Shown here piece by piece: positions 1 to 42,719 of a stretch of 64,000 bases of DNA (positions are counted from its first letter, which is position 1; every line of letters begins with the position of its first letter). Source of the stretch: Delphinapterus leucas (Eukaryota > Chordata > Mammalia > Artiodactyla > Monodontidae). Location of the stretch: contig NW_022098069.1 of the NCBI RefSeq assembly GCF_002288925.2, forward strand, positions 73,386,096-73,450,095, written 5' to 3'. A program made the translations under genes and the position numbers. The notes under the pieces are model-generated. The model saw only the letters and a program-made list of their open reading frames with translations. It was not told the DNA's origin and did not search any database.

Positions 1-69
1 CAAAGGTTGAAAATGCCCAGTTGGGAATTTGAGATTCTGTATATTCTGTATCAGAAATAAAAGATCCTT

Positions 70-560
70 TTTTTAAAATGATAAATTAGGTGTATTTAAC
101 GTGTATACTTCCAGAAGTTTTGACATACGCATACACCCGTGAAACCATCATCATCACAATCAGTATAATAAACACATTTATCACCCCTCAAAATCCACTT
201 GAGCCTTTAAGATAAAAATTGTTTTGATATAAGACGAACAACATGATGCTTTGATATACATAGTGAAATGATCACTACAGTCAAGCAAATTAACATATCC
301 ATCTCCTGTGGTTACTTTTTTTGTGTTTGTGTGGTGAGAATACCTGAGATCTACTTTCTTAGCACATTTCCAGTATATAATATTGTTAAGTGTAGTCACC
401 ATGCTGTACATTAGATCTCTAGAACTTATTCATTCTACGTAACTGAAATTTTGTACCCTTTGGCCACTGTCTCCCCATTTCCCCGACTCCCTGCCCCTGT
501 TAACCACCATTCTACTCTATCATATGAATTAGACTTTTTTAGATTCCACATATAGGTGAG
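70..560 (-). mobile_element. L1 3'-end fragment (old, L1M type), intronic
   Basis: Read on the minus strand this matches the 3' UTR of old mammalian L1. Landmarks are the run around 240-300 (tgatatacatagtgaaatgatcac) and the stretch from 385 to 500 ending in a C-rich block (ccactgtctccccatttcccc). The subfamily was judged by eye. Confidence 0.6.
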
Positions 561-827
561 ATCATGCAGTACTTTTCAGAAAGAAAAGATCTGTCTTTTA
601 AAGATTCTTAACAAAGCGTTTAATCTTTTACCCCCTGTTTTATCTCTTGAGATCCCATTATATATTGATAACTAGTTTTTAAGTTATATGTTGTCACCTA
701 AATGTGAATATATTCTTAGTATTGTTAAACTTGACTACATAAGTTCAGGAGTCTCATGTCATCAGAAAAATAGAATCGTATTATGAACTCTTCAATGAAT
801 TTAGTAATTAAAATTTGTCAGGTGTAT

Positions 828-997
828 TTATTTATTTTTTAAATATTTATTTATTTGGTTGTGCTGGGTCTTAGTTGCGACAGGCGGGCTCCTTAGTTCC
901 GGCATGCATGTGGGATCTAGCCTTGACCAGGGATCGAACCTGGGCCTCCTGCATTGGGAACATGGAGTCTTAACCACTGTGCCACCAGGGAAGTCCC
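828..997 (-). mobile_element. CHR-1 type SINE with target duplication
   Basis: The tRNA-Glu-like head is at the right end in reverse (accaccaggGAAGTCCC-like end at 980-997) and a T-rich tail is at the left. It is flanked by a perfect 12-bp duplication, tgtcaggtgtat, at 816-827 and 998-1009. The B-box-like part (gatcgaacc) is near 932. Confidence 0.9.
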
Positions 998-1094
998 TGT
1001 CAGGTGTATATAGAATTTTTAAATGAGAGAAAAATATTAGCTTAGTATTTTGTTTTCCAGTCATTTTGTTATAGTAAATGATAGAGTTTACCAT

Positions 1095-1250
1095 TGTCCA
1101 GGCCCTATTAAAGGCATTTAACGTGTATTAACCCATTTAATCCTCAGAACCACTCTGTAGGTAGGATATTATTAACCTCAATTTCACAGATGAAAAAACT
1201 GAGACACAGAGAAGTTAAATAACTTGTGGTCATAACTCTTCCATTATACT
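1095..1250 (-). mobile_element. MIR SINE fragment
   Basis: The core matches MIR in reverse: cccatttaatcctcagaacc near 1131, then tttcacagatgaaaaaactgag near 1181. Confidence 0.8.
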
Positions 1251-1799
1251 GCTACTTGAAAGTATATGTCAGAATGGTGCACATTTTAAAAATGTATCTT
1301 AAATTCAAATCCATCCCTATTTATTTAGCCATACTTGATTTTACTTTCATGTCAGAAATTAGTATCAGAACATGGCATTGTGAACTTCTTGGGCATTATT
1401 AACTTTGTGATCAGTGCAGTAGACCCATGTGAGCTGTACAAAGGGAAGTATTTTCTGCTCTATGCACTGTCATATCCCTAATGGCTAGAAAAGTACTGGT
1501 ACATAAGTGCTTAGTGAAAATTAAGTGAACCATACCTTATAATTTAGATTTTTGTCTGAAGGGTAGTACCAAAATCAGGATATACAAACTTATCAAAATT
1601 CAAGTTCTTTTTGTGTTATTATCTATTAAATGAAATTTCTAAATTCAAAAAGCACTAAGATTGGAGGAGACTACTTACTTAAAATTGGAAGAGCCCCAAG
1701 TTTTATACATGGATATACTTAATTAGCTTTTTAGAAATTTGTCTGTAGACCAAATGAAAGTGCTTCTTAGTTTGACAGTAATAAGTATATGTAATCTTA
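1251..1799. other. intronic sequence, nothing recognised
   Basis: Unique AT-rich intron DNA with no gene, RNA or repeat that I can name. Confidence 0.5.
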
Positions 1800-2165
1800 A
1801 TTACTAGTTTTAAATTAAGAGTTTATTTTTTAATAGAAATATATTTAATGTTTTTTCGTGATTTATAAAGAAACACATGCTCATCATAAGTCCCCTGCAA
1901 TATAGTTCCCCCTCCCTTTGAAATACAACCATTGTAAACATTTGGAAATATATTCTTCTAGTAGTACATACATACACAAAAATGAAATCATGCTCTACAT
2001 GCCCCCTTTTTTTAATGTAATAAAGATACTATTCCATGACAATTCAGATCGATCTGATTCTAGCATCTATGTAGGATTCCATTATGTGGATATAACATAT
2101 TTAACCAATCTCATTTTAATAGACTCTTGGGTTTTTAATGTTTCATTATTAAAGATTAACAAATA
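1800..2165 (-). mobile_element. probable old L1 3'-end fragment (L1ME-like)
   Basis: In reverse it resembles the 3' tail of L1ME-type elements (the acatgctcat block at 1875-1884, the accattgtaaacatt block at 1928-1942). It is highly diverged, so the call is tentative. Confidence 0.4.
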
Positions 2166-2362
2166 AGTATTTTTATAGACCAACATGAGAAGGATTTAAC
2201 ATATTTTTGAAATCCTGCAATATTAATTCTGTTTTACTAATTGCTTTAAATTTGTGTTCATACTTTAGGTCAAAACTTTATGATGTAGAAATTGCCAACC
2301 TTACAAAAGAAACTAGTATTTTTTCCTCATTTATTTTATTAGAACACCAGTCTTTGCCTTAA

Positions 2363-32266
<29,904 letters not shown>

Positions 32267-32738
32267 GTCTTAATTTCAGCTTCACATAATTCAAACAGTG
32301 CAAGTAACCACAGGGTCCATTCTTCTTTTACATCTGGTACACACAACAGACGTTTAGTTGTTCTTAACCACTTTTTGTCATTTGTTTTTTGGAGTAGTTT
32401 TGAAAAGTGTTTTATATTGAGTGCACCTCCTGTTCATTTCCATTGCTGCTTAATGTGAAGATTTAGCTGAATATACATTAACAAGTCAGTTTAAGCTTTC
32501 CTAATATATTTTATGTCAAACATGCAAGATTGATAAGTAGCTGGCAACCTTATTTAAAGCTTCTACTTGGATAAACCTCAGCTCCTTTATTCAGGAAAGG
32601 ATACTGTATTGTGCTACTGTTGCAGAAGCATAGATTTAATTGCATCATTATTTTGAAAAACAAATATTGAAACTGATGTGGTTTAAAGCCACCAAGTCAC
32701 TGACCTTTTTCTAGTTATGGTATTGTTATAATTTAAAT

Positions 32739-32744
32739 ATTAAA
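32739..32744 (+). promoter_or_regulatory. ATTAAA, first candidate poly(A) signal after HSPA4L stop
   Basis: This variant hexamer lies about 470 nt after the stop codon and is the first polyadenylation-type hexamer in the 3' flank. Confidence 0.35.
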
Positions 32745-33300
32745 GCAAATAAGAGGTTCCTTGACAAATTAGTCCATCTCGTTGGTGTGCCATGAGAACT
32801 TCAAAACTTTGTTTTCATCATATAAATGAACTAAATCACACATTGAAAAGGAAAATGCACAATTTTATGTTAAGGTGACACCAGCAGTTAGCTTCTTTTC
32901 ATTAGTCATGTGGATTGATGTTTCTTAGAGTAATTCAGGGTCTTTAGCACTTGAAACTTCTGATCTACTTGTCCTGAAGACCAGCTGCTGCTAAAGTGAT
33001 GCTGGCCCAAAAATGATGAAGCATTTTTGATGAAAATACCTTCATGTTAAGGGGGAAATGCTGTTGACCTACTCAGACATGCATCTGTGATGTTGATAAC
33101 CTTGTTTTAGTTTTAGTAGTTGTTTTGGTCTTCTTAATTGATTTTGTTAATATGTTAACAGAGGGCAGGGAGAAACGGCACAATGTGTATTGCATTATAT
33201 ACATTTATCACTGATTTACTTAATGTTAACATATAAACACTAAATAAGTAATACTTGAAAAGAAGCACTTATACCATAGGTCTTAGGAAATACTGCTTGT

Positions 33301-33306
33301 AATAAA
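33301..33306 (+). promoter_or_regulatory. AATAAA, candidate HSPA4L poly(A) signal
   Basis: This is the first canonical AATAAA after the stop, about 1.03 kb downstream. Whether it is used is unknown. Confidence 0.4.
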
Positions 33307-34534
33307 CTTAACTGTGTTACACATCAACAGGCAAAATATAGAATGTTACATAGTGTAATATGATGTGATTAAATTATAGTTCCTGCTGTTACAATACCTG
33401 TTCAGACCTTGGCTCCAGTTTTGGTGCTTCATATATAAATTATATGGGTTGAAGGGCTGTGAAATTAAGATATTTTAAAGACTTAATCTGTGCTTCATCA
33501 CCAGACTTGTTCACACTGTTCAGTTCTGTGCAGAAGCTTGATATGGGAGCAGAATGAAATGACTTTTCAACCTACAAGAAAAAGAAGCATAGACAATGCA
33601 TGGGCACTTGTGTTCTTAATGCCAATCAACTAGATTGACATAGGTTAAATTTTTGAAAGGCTCAGTTTTACCCAAAGCTACATCATCTTTATATTAAGGA
33701 TTTAAAAAGACATTAATATGGACTTTTCTTAAGTAATAAAAATTGAGAGTTTAATATCTTTAGGGATAGTCGTTACTTCTCACAACTAGTTCTCTAAGAG
33801 AGATTCTGTTTCTACAGTGTAGTCTGCACTGAAAGGAAAGTATGGAGCAGTGCATTTTGCAGGGATTTTTATTCATCATTTTTGAGGGAGATGTCCCTTT
33901 TTTGCATTAAAAAATCATATAGACCCAATATATTTTTTAATGTTTTCAAACTAATGAAGTAATTATATACATTGGTAATGATGAAATACATTTTTTTAAA
34001 AGCATGTTTGTTACTTTTCGTTGGTATGTTGAATATATAGGTTCACTTCAGTAAGAGCATAAAAGTTATGAAAGGGAATATATAACAGTACACATAGGGC
34101 ATTCACAGCTTTTTAAGAAGAAAATCTCCACCGACTGTGTTAGGAGCTGTACCTCCAAAACTAATTGGGAATATATGGGAACAAAGCTTTCTGCATCTGA
34201 ATTGTGTAGTACATCCTGACATTTTCCAGTTCCATAAGTCAGTTTATATAGTTCTGTGTTTTAGTCAGAATTATAACATTCCCATTCCTGCAGTTATGTA
34301 ACACTTCATTTAATAAGTTAAATATATCCAAAGATAATATGTATACTTTTCCTACCCATTTATTCAACTTAAATGATTTTCAAAAGCCCTTAACCTTATA
34401 ATTATTTATTGAATACGGTAATAAAAGAGAAAATGTTCTCAATATAGTTTTGGGTAGAAGGCATGGGTTCAGTTTAATTTTAATCTGTATGAAATATGCA
34501 GTGCTTAGATGAAAAATTAAAGATCTTTTTTCAA

Positions 34535-34540
34535 AATAAA
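34535..34540 (+). promoter_or_regulatory. AATAAA, distal candidate poly(A) signal
   Basis: This canonical hexamer lies about 2.27 kb after the stop, with two others between it and the first (33735 and 34420). Confidence 0.35.
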
Positions 34541-34560
34541 AAGCCACTATTTTAGAAGTT

Positions 34561-37500
34561 ATTTTTAAAAATACATTGCAAAATAGGATGTATTCCTGTA
34601 GTAAACAAATAAGAACTAAGTATGTAGGAAATGATTAATAGGATTAATAGGAAATGATTAATTTAATGTATTAATCTAATACACTACGACTCTGGAAAAG
34701 TATAAATTGTTTGGTTTTAGAAATCAACTCCTGATAGCCAATCACATGGTGATTTTAAAAACAAAGATTGCTAAATAATGTAACAAAAGAAAGTCTGTGA
34801 TGTTTTAATTCCTTAGCAATATACAGAATACTTAAGTTTTAAAACAACTATTGATACAAACAGCACACCAAAGAATGAGGCTATTGGAATAACAGATAAT
34901 CTCAATTTTAAAAAGGTAAAAATTAGACTTTAAGAAATAAAGATTTCTTAGACTTTGGGGGGTCAATTTTTAGTATACTTATGATTATATTTCCTAGCTA
35001 GAAGTCTTTAAAGTGAATTTCGGGGATCAATTACCAACATAATAAAGTGATATGTTAAAACAGTTTATCCAAATTAGCAGATTCAACTGTTTTGAAAGAC
35101 TATATTTAAAGATAATAGACATTTGAATACAGTGATCAATTGACCCAAAACGGATCTAACCATCCCTGTGTTTTCATAAATTTGAATTGTAATACTAAGC
35201 CTACAAACATTCCCATTAGGATTTTGTTTTGTTTTTAATAGTTGGTATTTGGTAGTCCACAACAATTAAAGTCTTGGCATTAAATTTACATATCATAGAT
35301 TTAGAAGTGATAGACAAATATAACTTCATCTTTCTCAACTTTTAGAATCTGACAACAAAAAAACTTCAGTTCTAAAGTAGATGTTATTTTGTGGTTAGAC
35401 TTCAGAACTTCTAAGTGGAATTTGGTTTTGTGATAGTGGATTCTGTAAAACTTAATGAGAGGCATATCTAATTGTATTGATACCTCAGTATTTAAAATCT
35501 GATGGCATTGATTAAAGTCAGCCACTGATATCTTTTCAAACGACACAGGTGTCAGGATGCTTATAAAGTCTGATTCTAATGTTTTATTATCCTCTTAACT
35601 ACAGTATGTTTTATAACTATCAGTCATTTACCAAACTAATCTTCTTAATTTCAGAAGAGACAGACTTTTTGATCAAAAAAGAGGAAACAGTGTTAAAATT
35701 ACCTTTTTTTTTTTTTGTCAAGGTTAAGCCAAAGTATAATTTTAAAACAACTTCCAGGAAGCACATAATCTTTTCTTTTGATAAAAAGTAATAAGATTTA
35801 ATGCAGATCAAGACCAGGTCTTTAACCAAAACAAAAGCTTTAGTTATTTTACTTTCACATCTCTAATACACAATAAACTAAAATTAATATTCTTCCATGT
35901 TTCTTAACCAGACAGCTCTGGGTTTATAATATAGCCAGATGTCTTAAGTTTTTTTCCCTTGTTAAATTCAAGGGTGATTGTTTCATACAATAACAGGGTA
36001 CCTGGAGTTTTTAGAATATTTATTAACGAACTGCTTAGAAGAAAAACCCCTAAATGTCTATGGCAGTAGTCAGTACCTATAAGTGGTAATGGCTCTTTCA
36101 CCTTCCAGATCTCTAGGGGTACCTCTAGCATATTGTTCGAGTAAGCATTAAAACAAAAGGCATGTCTGTTAAGATACATTATGAAATAACTTGGAGCTTT
36201 CAAGTCAAAGAAAGAAAACTAATAATTGAATCACGAACATTTGACTTAGTCTGTCAGGCAGGTCAAAATCCATATCAACAACAGCAACAAAAATAAATGG
36301 TAATGATCTTTGCTTTGGAATCTCTAATTTACTGTCATGTCCTAGGTCACATGATGAGTATTAGGGAAGTGTATTGATTACCCATCCTATAAAGAGATTA
36401 GTGAACTTCAACATGTTTTAGATAGTTTAATTGCATTATAGTATATTACACTATAAGTGGAAATTATCTTAGTCTTTCCAGTTTTCTTGTTTCATCTCTC
36501 AGTTCTGGACTCTTAAATAATCATTATATTTCTCTCAATTATATTTTGTTTTATTCTGGATTATTCTTTAAATCTTTTATTTCATGGATTTAAAAAAATA
36601 CTTTTACGATCACTTTGATAGCTAATTTTATTACCTGTCTTTTTACTTTAAAACCAAATCTTACTGTTAAGAATTTTTTGACTCTTAAATTTATACTTGA
36701 AAAGCCATGTTATAAGTTTCCATATGTAATTTCTCTAAAATTTAAGAGGCTTAATAGATTTTTCATATTCTGGCCTTTGAATACTTTTAAGTAGTTCTAG
36801 ACCAAAAGAGGTCAATTTTGTGAGTACTGTGTATTAAGTAACCAACGTCCCTCGTTTTTAATCCAGATATCAATGTAAGAAAAAGGGTCAGAAATTCAAA
36901 ATAGTTGTTAAAGATCAGACAACTTCAATTCTTTGCTGCTTTCTGATTACATACATGTGTTGTGCATCCTTCTTGTTTTTTTTCAGAATTTCTTAAATTT
37001 TTTGCTTCCAAGACCTTGAGTTAACATGCTCTTGAAATCTTATGGACCCACCCAGAATGTAGATGTAAAAATGTAATTAGAAATGGAGAGCTAAGCAAAG
37101 GAAAACATTAAAGTGTTGTGGTTTCTTCACCTGAAATAATACTTTTATGGCTTAGTGTCTTGGAAGGAGACTCACATTAAAAGTAAAAAATGTTATATTT
37201 GGCAGGATGAAGCCATCGTTGTTTAATATAGAAGCAAATTTTTAATGAAGTTACTGAATTGTTTAGTACTAAAATGGCATCCAAGTCATTTTTCCTTTCT
37301 CCAACCATTATTAAAATAATTTATACACATAGTGACTCCGACTCCAGTCATTAGTATAAAATACCTTCTGGCAGTTTAGTACCTAATAGCTTTTTTTTTT
37401 TTTAAAGAAAACTACTGCATTTGATTTCTCAATTTCCCAGTTTGTTTTTAGCACAGAGTGACCAGTGTAAAGCAGAAAATCATAATCAAGTGTGATGTGT

Positions 37501-39568
37501 CTATAAACTGCATATAACAGACCCTTAGTTTCAATAAGCAGACATGAGAATGGTTTGTAATGTTAAGAAGTCGGTAATGTTATTATATATGATGCTAATA
37601 TATATGTGGCATACAATTTTGGTTCACATTTAAAATGTTTACATTTCACAGAATCAAAGTATATAAAACATTATGTATATAAAATGGCATCTTCATACTA
37701 GTGAACAAATAGCAATTGATAAATGCATTTCATTTTTGGATGGCAAGTGCACATTGTCAAGAAGCTATGTAATTATAAATATATTTACTTACTCTTTGAA
37801 CCATGAGTTTTACACACCTGAGGCTTAATGTTCACATACTGAACTTCACTGACTTGGTGGTTTGTGGACAGGTCATCAGAGTCATTTACATAAATTTGCT
37901 TGGCAGTGAGGGTTCTGAGTAAACTGACAAACTTTTTAAACCATCAAATGATAATCGATTCTGAAAACTACAATAGTAGTTTGCTAACTATTGTGTTGTC
38001 AGCAAATAACTTAACTTTATATTAGAAGAGAAAATCTAGCGATAAATGAACTAGACTTCAGAAATTTTCAGTACACAAAGAGGAGCTCCCTGCCCAAGTT
38101 TCTCCTAACCTCTTTTTGAGAATTGCTATTCCAGTTGAAAATGTGTCAAATAGCATGTTGGGATAAGGAAACAACTGAGGTCCCCTGGTCTAGATTACAG
38201 CATTTGGTGCTTAATCTTCTAGTGCTTGAACAATTTGTGAGAATAAGAAGGATAATAAATCCTCAACTCAGAAGAATATTTATACCCCCATTTAACTTTC
38301 CAATGAAATGGAAATGAGTACTTTCAAAGTCTAGAAGGCTAAACAGTTGGCAGTTCATTCCTGTTCATCTTATCCTGATTTGGGGAAGAACTGGAGAGGA
38401 TTTTGCTCTTTTTTTTTTTTTTAACCCACAACCCCTAGTGATTAAACAGCAAAGAGTTGATAACCTTCCCGAGGTGAAGAAGGAATGTCCGTTGACTGTA
38501 AGTACCTCCTAATACTTTATTCTCAAGCTCTCCCCTCTGCTGAAAGGTAAAGAAATCGGTTCAGGATGGTTCATGCATCCTGCAAATGCCAAAAGGCAAT
38601 TTGAAGCAGTTCTGTTGAGCAGCATTTCCTTACTTTTCTTCACAATTACATTTGGTCTCCTGTTTAACCTCACTGAAAAGGATTTGTGTATTCGTTTTAG
38701 ACATAACAAGATTCACGTTAAATTAAGAACCAATAACTAGGAATTTGTAGTAAAGAAAATTAACCCTGTTGAAGGCAAAGAGAAGCAAAGAACAAAGAGA
38801 AATAAAATAATAGAAATCCAAATATCACTAGTTATGGCAACGTAAGTACCATAAACTTAGCAGTTTAAGAACTATATGTAGTGTTTACAAATACACTTCT
38901 TAAACATAATGATGTAATAGTTGAAAGTAAATTAATGAAAAAATATAAGAAAATGCCAATCAAAAGAAACTTATTAATCAGATTAAGTTGCCTTTACAGT
39001 GCGGAAAAAAAGGGGGGAGTATTGGTATACAGAGTTTTAATAATGGTAGAGCAATTCACCAGAAATGTAACTCTGAAACAACAGCCTCTAAATATATAAA
39101 GCGATTTGACAACTACGAAAAGAAGTTTAGGCCCACAATATCAGTGATAACTGGTAGTAGGCTATAAGTATAAACAGAAATGAATAGAACTTTAAAACCT
39201 AGATCTAATATAATTATATGAACTATCACTCAGCTATTGGGTGAAACTATTTTACATAAATATGTAATATTTAGTAAACATGACACTATAGCCAAAAGAA
39301 ATTCCGTATGCTTGAATTGAAAAAAAATGAACTTATAGAAAAGTCAAATCCTGTTGAAAATCAGAACATACTTCTACTTGAATGACAATATAAACTTGCT
39401 TTAAATGGCAGCTGTACCCCTTAAACCTCAATCTCTTTTGGACCTACTCTCTCTCATTGCAGTACATGAGCATGCACATAATAAGCACTCAGCAATCTTT
39501 AAGTCAATGAACCTGCATATAAAATGCAACTTGGTAACTTGCAGCTGAAGCACTAATTTAGAATTTTA
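34561..39568. other. repeat-poor, AT-rich noncoding stretch after HSPA4L
   Basis: I recognise no gene, SINE, L1 or DNA transposon here, only short A/T runs and more candidate poly(A) hexamers (for example 34936-34941 and 35872-35877). All open frames are under 100 codons and none resembles a known protein. It may be distal 3' UTR, a noncoding transcript or plain unique intergenic DNA. Confidence 0.5.
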
Positions 39569-39570
39569 TA

Positions 39571-40008
39571 CAGGCATACCTCATTTTACTGTTTTTTTTT
39601 ACAAATTGAAGCTTTATGGCAACCCTGTGTTGTCACAGGATGGTAGGTATTTTTTAGCCATCAAGTATTTTTTACGTAAGGTATGTACGTATTTTTTTGA
39701 CTTAATGGTATTGCACACTTAATAGACTACAGTATAGGGTAAACATAACTTTATTTTTATTTATTCATTTATTTATTTATTTTATTTCTGCACCAAGCAT
39801 GGCATTCAGGATCTTAGTTCCCCGACCAGGGATCAAACCCGTGCCCCCTGCAGTGGACGCATGAGTCTTAACCACTGAACTGCCGGGGAAGTCCCAAAGA
39901 TAACTTACAGGCACTGGAAAATCAAAAAATGTGTGAAACTCACTTTGTCATATTCACTTTATTACCATGGTGTGGAACCGAACCTGCAACATCTCTGAGG
40001 TATGCCTG
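39571..40008. mobile_element. Tigger-like DNA transposon MITE with a SINE insertion
   Basis: The ends are inverted: CAGGCATACCTC at the left and its complement GAGGTATGCCTG at the right, with TA on each side. Internal blocks (acaaattgaagctttatggc near 39601, aatagactacagtatagggt near 39721) match the short pogo/Tigger-derived elements of placentals. About 295 bp remain after removing the SINE. Confidence 0.85.
39752..39895 (-). mobile_element. CHR-1 type SINE inside Tigger MITE
   Basis: It is a reversed CHR-1 with a (TTTA)n tail at the left and the right end ctgccggggaagtccc. The duplication aaacataactt (39741-39751) is matched at 39896-39906 with one change. Confidence 0.88.
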
Positions 40009-40181
40009 TATGCTTTAATGCATATACTTAAAATGATGTAAAAGATGTAATGACTTAAGAATACCAGTAAAAAGGTAGATAACAGCAAAATGAACCTGAA
40101 GAAAACTAAAGGTAAAGAAGGAAATAAGAGATGAAATCAATAGTAAATGGAATAAAGAATCAAAACCTGTATCTGAAAATA

Positions 40182-40185
<4 letters not shown>

Positions 40186-40212
<27 letters not shown>

Positions 40213-40402
40213 CGGTACGTGGGCCTCTCACTGTTGTGGCCTCTCCCGTTGCGGAGCACAGGCTCCGGACGCGCAGGCTCAGCGGCCATGGCTCACGGGC
40301 CCAGCCGCTCCGCGGCCTGTGGGATCTTCCCGGACCGGGGCACGAACCCATGTCCCTTGCATCGTCAGGCGGACTCTCAACCACTGTGCTACCAGGGAAG
40401 CC
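40186..40402 (-). mobile_element. CHR-2 SINE
   Basis: It is reversed, with tcggtacgtgggcctctcac near 40212 and the right end gctaccagggaagcc. The perfect 13-bp duplication ctgaaaataatat is at 40173-40185 and 40403-40415. The T-rich tail joins a short (TA)n run. Confidence 0.95.
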
Positions 40403-40479
40403 CTGAAAATAATATTTTTAAAAACAGACAAGCCTCTACCAAAGTTAATCAAGGAAAACAAACATAAGCATTAAAGAGA

Positions 40480-40915
40480 TTGATTTTGAGTTAAAAATCT
40501 ACCCATAATCCCACTTACAATCCCATCAGAAAGAATACAATACTAGAAATAAAACCTACCTAAGGTAGTAAAAGACCTGAACTCAGAAAACTATAAAACA
40601 CTGATGAAATAAACTGAGGACAAAACAAACAGATGGAAAGGGATAATATGTTCATGGACTGGAAGAATTAATATAATTTAAGTGACCATCCTACTCAGGG
40701 TAATCTACAGATTCAATGCCATCCATATCAAATAGCAAGGGCATTTTTCACAGAACTAGAACAAATAATTTTCAAATTTATATGGAAACACAAAAGACCC
40801 CGAATAGCCAAAGCAATCCTGAGAAAGAACAAACTTGGAGGTAGCACAGTCACTGATTTCAAACTGTACCACAAAGCTACAGTAATCAGTGGAACAGAGT
40901 AGAGAGCCCAGGAAA
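40480..40915 (+). mobile_element. L1 ORF2 fragment (copy A, older)
   Basis: This is diverged ORF2 coding sequence in forward orientation: acccataatcccacttacaa near 40502, acaatcccatcagaaagaat, then the tttatatggaaacacaaaag block near 40777. It ends against a second copy of the same ORF2 region. Confidence 0.8.
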
Positions 40916-42603
40916 GAACCAATATTGTAAAAATGACTATACTACCCAAAGCAATCTACAGATTCAGTGCAATCCCTATCAAATTACCAATGGCATTTTT
41001 TCACAGAATTAGAACAAAAAATTTTACAATTTGTATGGAAACACAAAAGACCCCGAATAGCCAAAGCAGTCTTGAGAAAGAAAAACGGAGCTGGAGGAAT
41101 CAGGCTCCCTGACTTCAGGCTATATTACAAAGCTACACTAATCAAGACAGTATGGTACTGGTACAAAAACAAATATAGATCAATGGAACAGGATAGAAAG
41201 CCCAGAGATAAACCCATGCACCTATGGTCACCTAATCTATAACAAAGGAGGCAAGAATATACAATGGAGAAAAGTTTCTTCAGTAAGTGGTGCTGGGAAA
41301 ACTGGATAGCTACATGTAAAAGAATGAAATCAGAATACTCCCTAACACCATGTACAAAAATAAACTCAAAATGGATTAAAGACCTAAATGTAAGGCCGGA
41401 CACTGTAAAGCCCTTAGAGGAAAACATAGGCGGAACACTCTTTGACATAAATAGCAGCAAGATCTTTTTTGACCCACCTCCTAGAGAAATGAAAATAACA
41501 AAAGTAAACAAGTGGGACCTAATGAAACTTAAAAGCTTTTGCACAGCAAAGAAAACCATGAACAAGACACACAACCCTCAGAATGGGAGAACCCTCAGAA
41601 TGGGAGAAAATATTTGCAAACGAAGCAACTGACAAGGGATTAATCTCCAAAACATACAGCTCATACAGCTCAATATCAAAAAACAACCCAATCAAAAAAC
41701 GGGCAGAAGATCTAAATACACATTTCTCCAAAGAAGACATACAGATGGCCAATAGGCACATGAAAAGATGCTCAACATCACAAATTATTAGGGAAATGCA
41801 AATCAAAACTACAATAAGGTAGCAACCTCACACCAGTCAGAATGGCCATCATAAAAAAATCTCTACAAATAACAAATGCTAGAGAGGGTGTGGAGAACAG
41901 TTGCACTGTTGGTGGGAATGTAAATTGGTATAGCCGCTATGGAAAACAGTATAGAGGTTCCTTAAAAAACTTAGAGTTACCATATAATCCAGCAATGCTA
42001 CACTGGGTATATAAATGAAAAATATGAAAACACTAATTTGAACAGATACCTGCACCCCAATGTTCATAACAGCATTATTTACAATTGCCAAGATATGGAA
42101 ATAACCTGAATGTCCATTAACAGATGAATGGATAAAGAAGATGTGGTGTATATATACAATGGAAAACTACTCAGCCATAAAAAAGAAATGTTGCATTTTC
42201 AACAACCTGGATGGACTTGGAGGGTATTATGCTAAGTGAAATAACTGAGAAAAAGACAAATACTGTATGATATCACTTATAAGCAGAATCTAAAAACTAA
42301 ACTAGTGAATGTAACAAAAAAGAAACAGACTGACAAATATAGAGAACGACCTAGTAGTTATCATGAAGAGACTGAAGGGCGGAGGGGCAAGTTATGGGTT
42401 GGGGATTAAGAGGTACAAACTAACTACTATGGATAAAATAAATAAACTACAGGGACATATTGTGTAACACAGGAAATATAGCCAATATTTTATAATAACT
42501 ATAAATGGAGTATAACCTTTAAAATTATGAATCACTGTTGTATATCTCAAACATATAATATTGGACAGCAACTATACCTCAAATAAATAAATAAAAATTT
42601 TAA
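40916..42603 (+). mobile_element. 5'-truncated L1 (copy B), ORF2 C-terminus to A-rich tail
   Basis: Starts at the ORF2 ILPKAIYRF block and reads, with breaks, through [20 protein letters not shown], the [14 protein letters not shown] block (41090-41140), WKHLY-type tail and the 3' UTR. It ends with (AAATA)n at 42580-42603. The open pieces (40967-41242, 41264-41632, 41583-41822) are broken ORF2. Confidence 0.88.
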
Positions 42604-42719
42604 AAGGTAACATACTCATTGTAAAAATACTGTAAAAACAGGAAAATACAAAGATTAAAAGATAAATCAACGTTTCAGGGGAAAAAAAAAGGACCTCTGT
42701 GAGAGGTCTCTATATAATC

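Larger units (their letters stand above)
32267..34560 (+). other. HSPA4L: HSPA4L 3' UTR (proximal part; end not determined)
   Basis: This follows the stop without a splice donor that must be used. Candidate polyadenylation signals are ATTAAA at 32739-32744 and AATAAA at 33301-33306, 33735-33740, 34420-34425 and 34535-34540. More lie at 34936-34941 and 35872-35877. The sequence is AT-rich with many ATTTA-type motifs and no clear transposon. Which signal is used cannot be told from sequence alone. Confidence 0.6.

Noticed and set aside
880..1000. Possible tRNA genes from box A/B-like motifs
   Set aside because: These motifs belong to tRNA-Glu-derived CHR SINEs, which have tails and target duplications and lack a full cloverleaf.
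41125..41574. 149-codon minus-strand open frame
   Set aside because: It is the antisense of the L1 ORF2 C-terminus.
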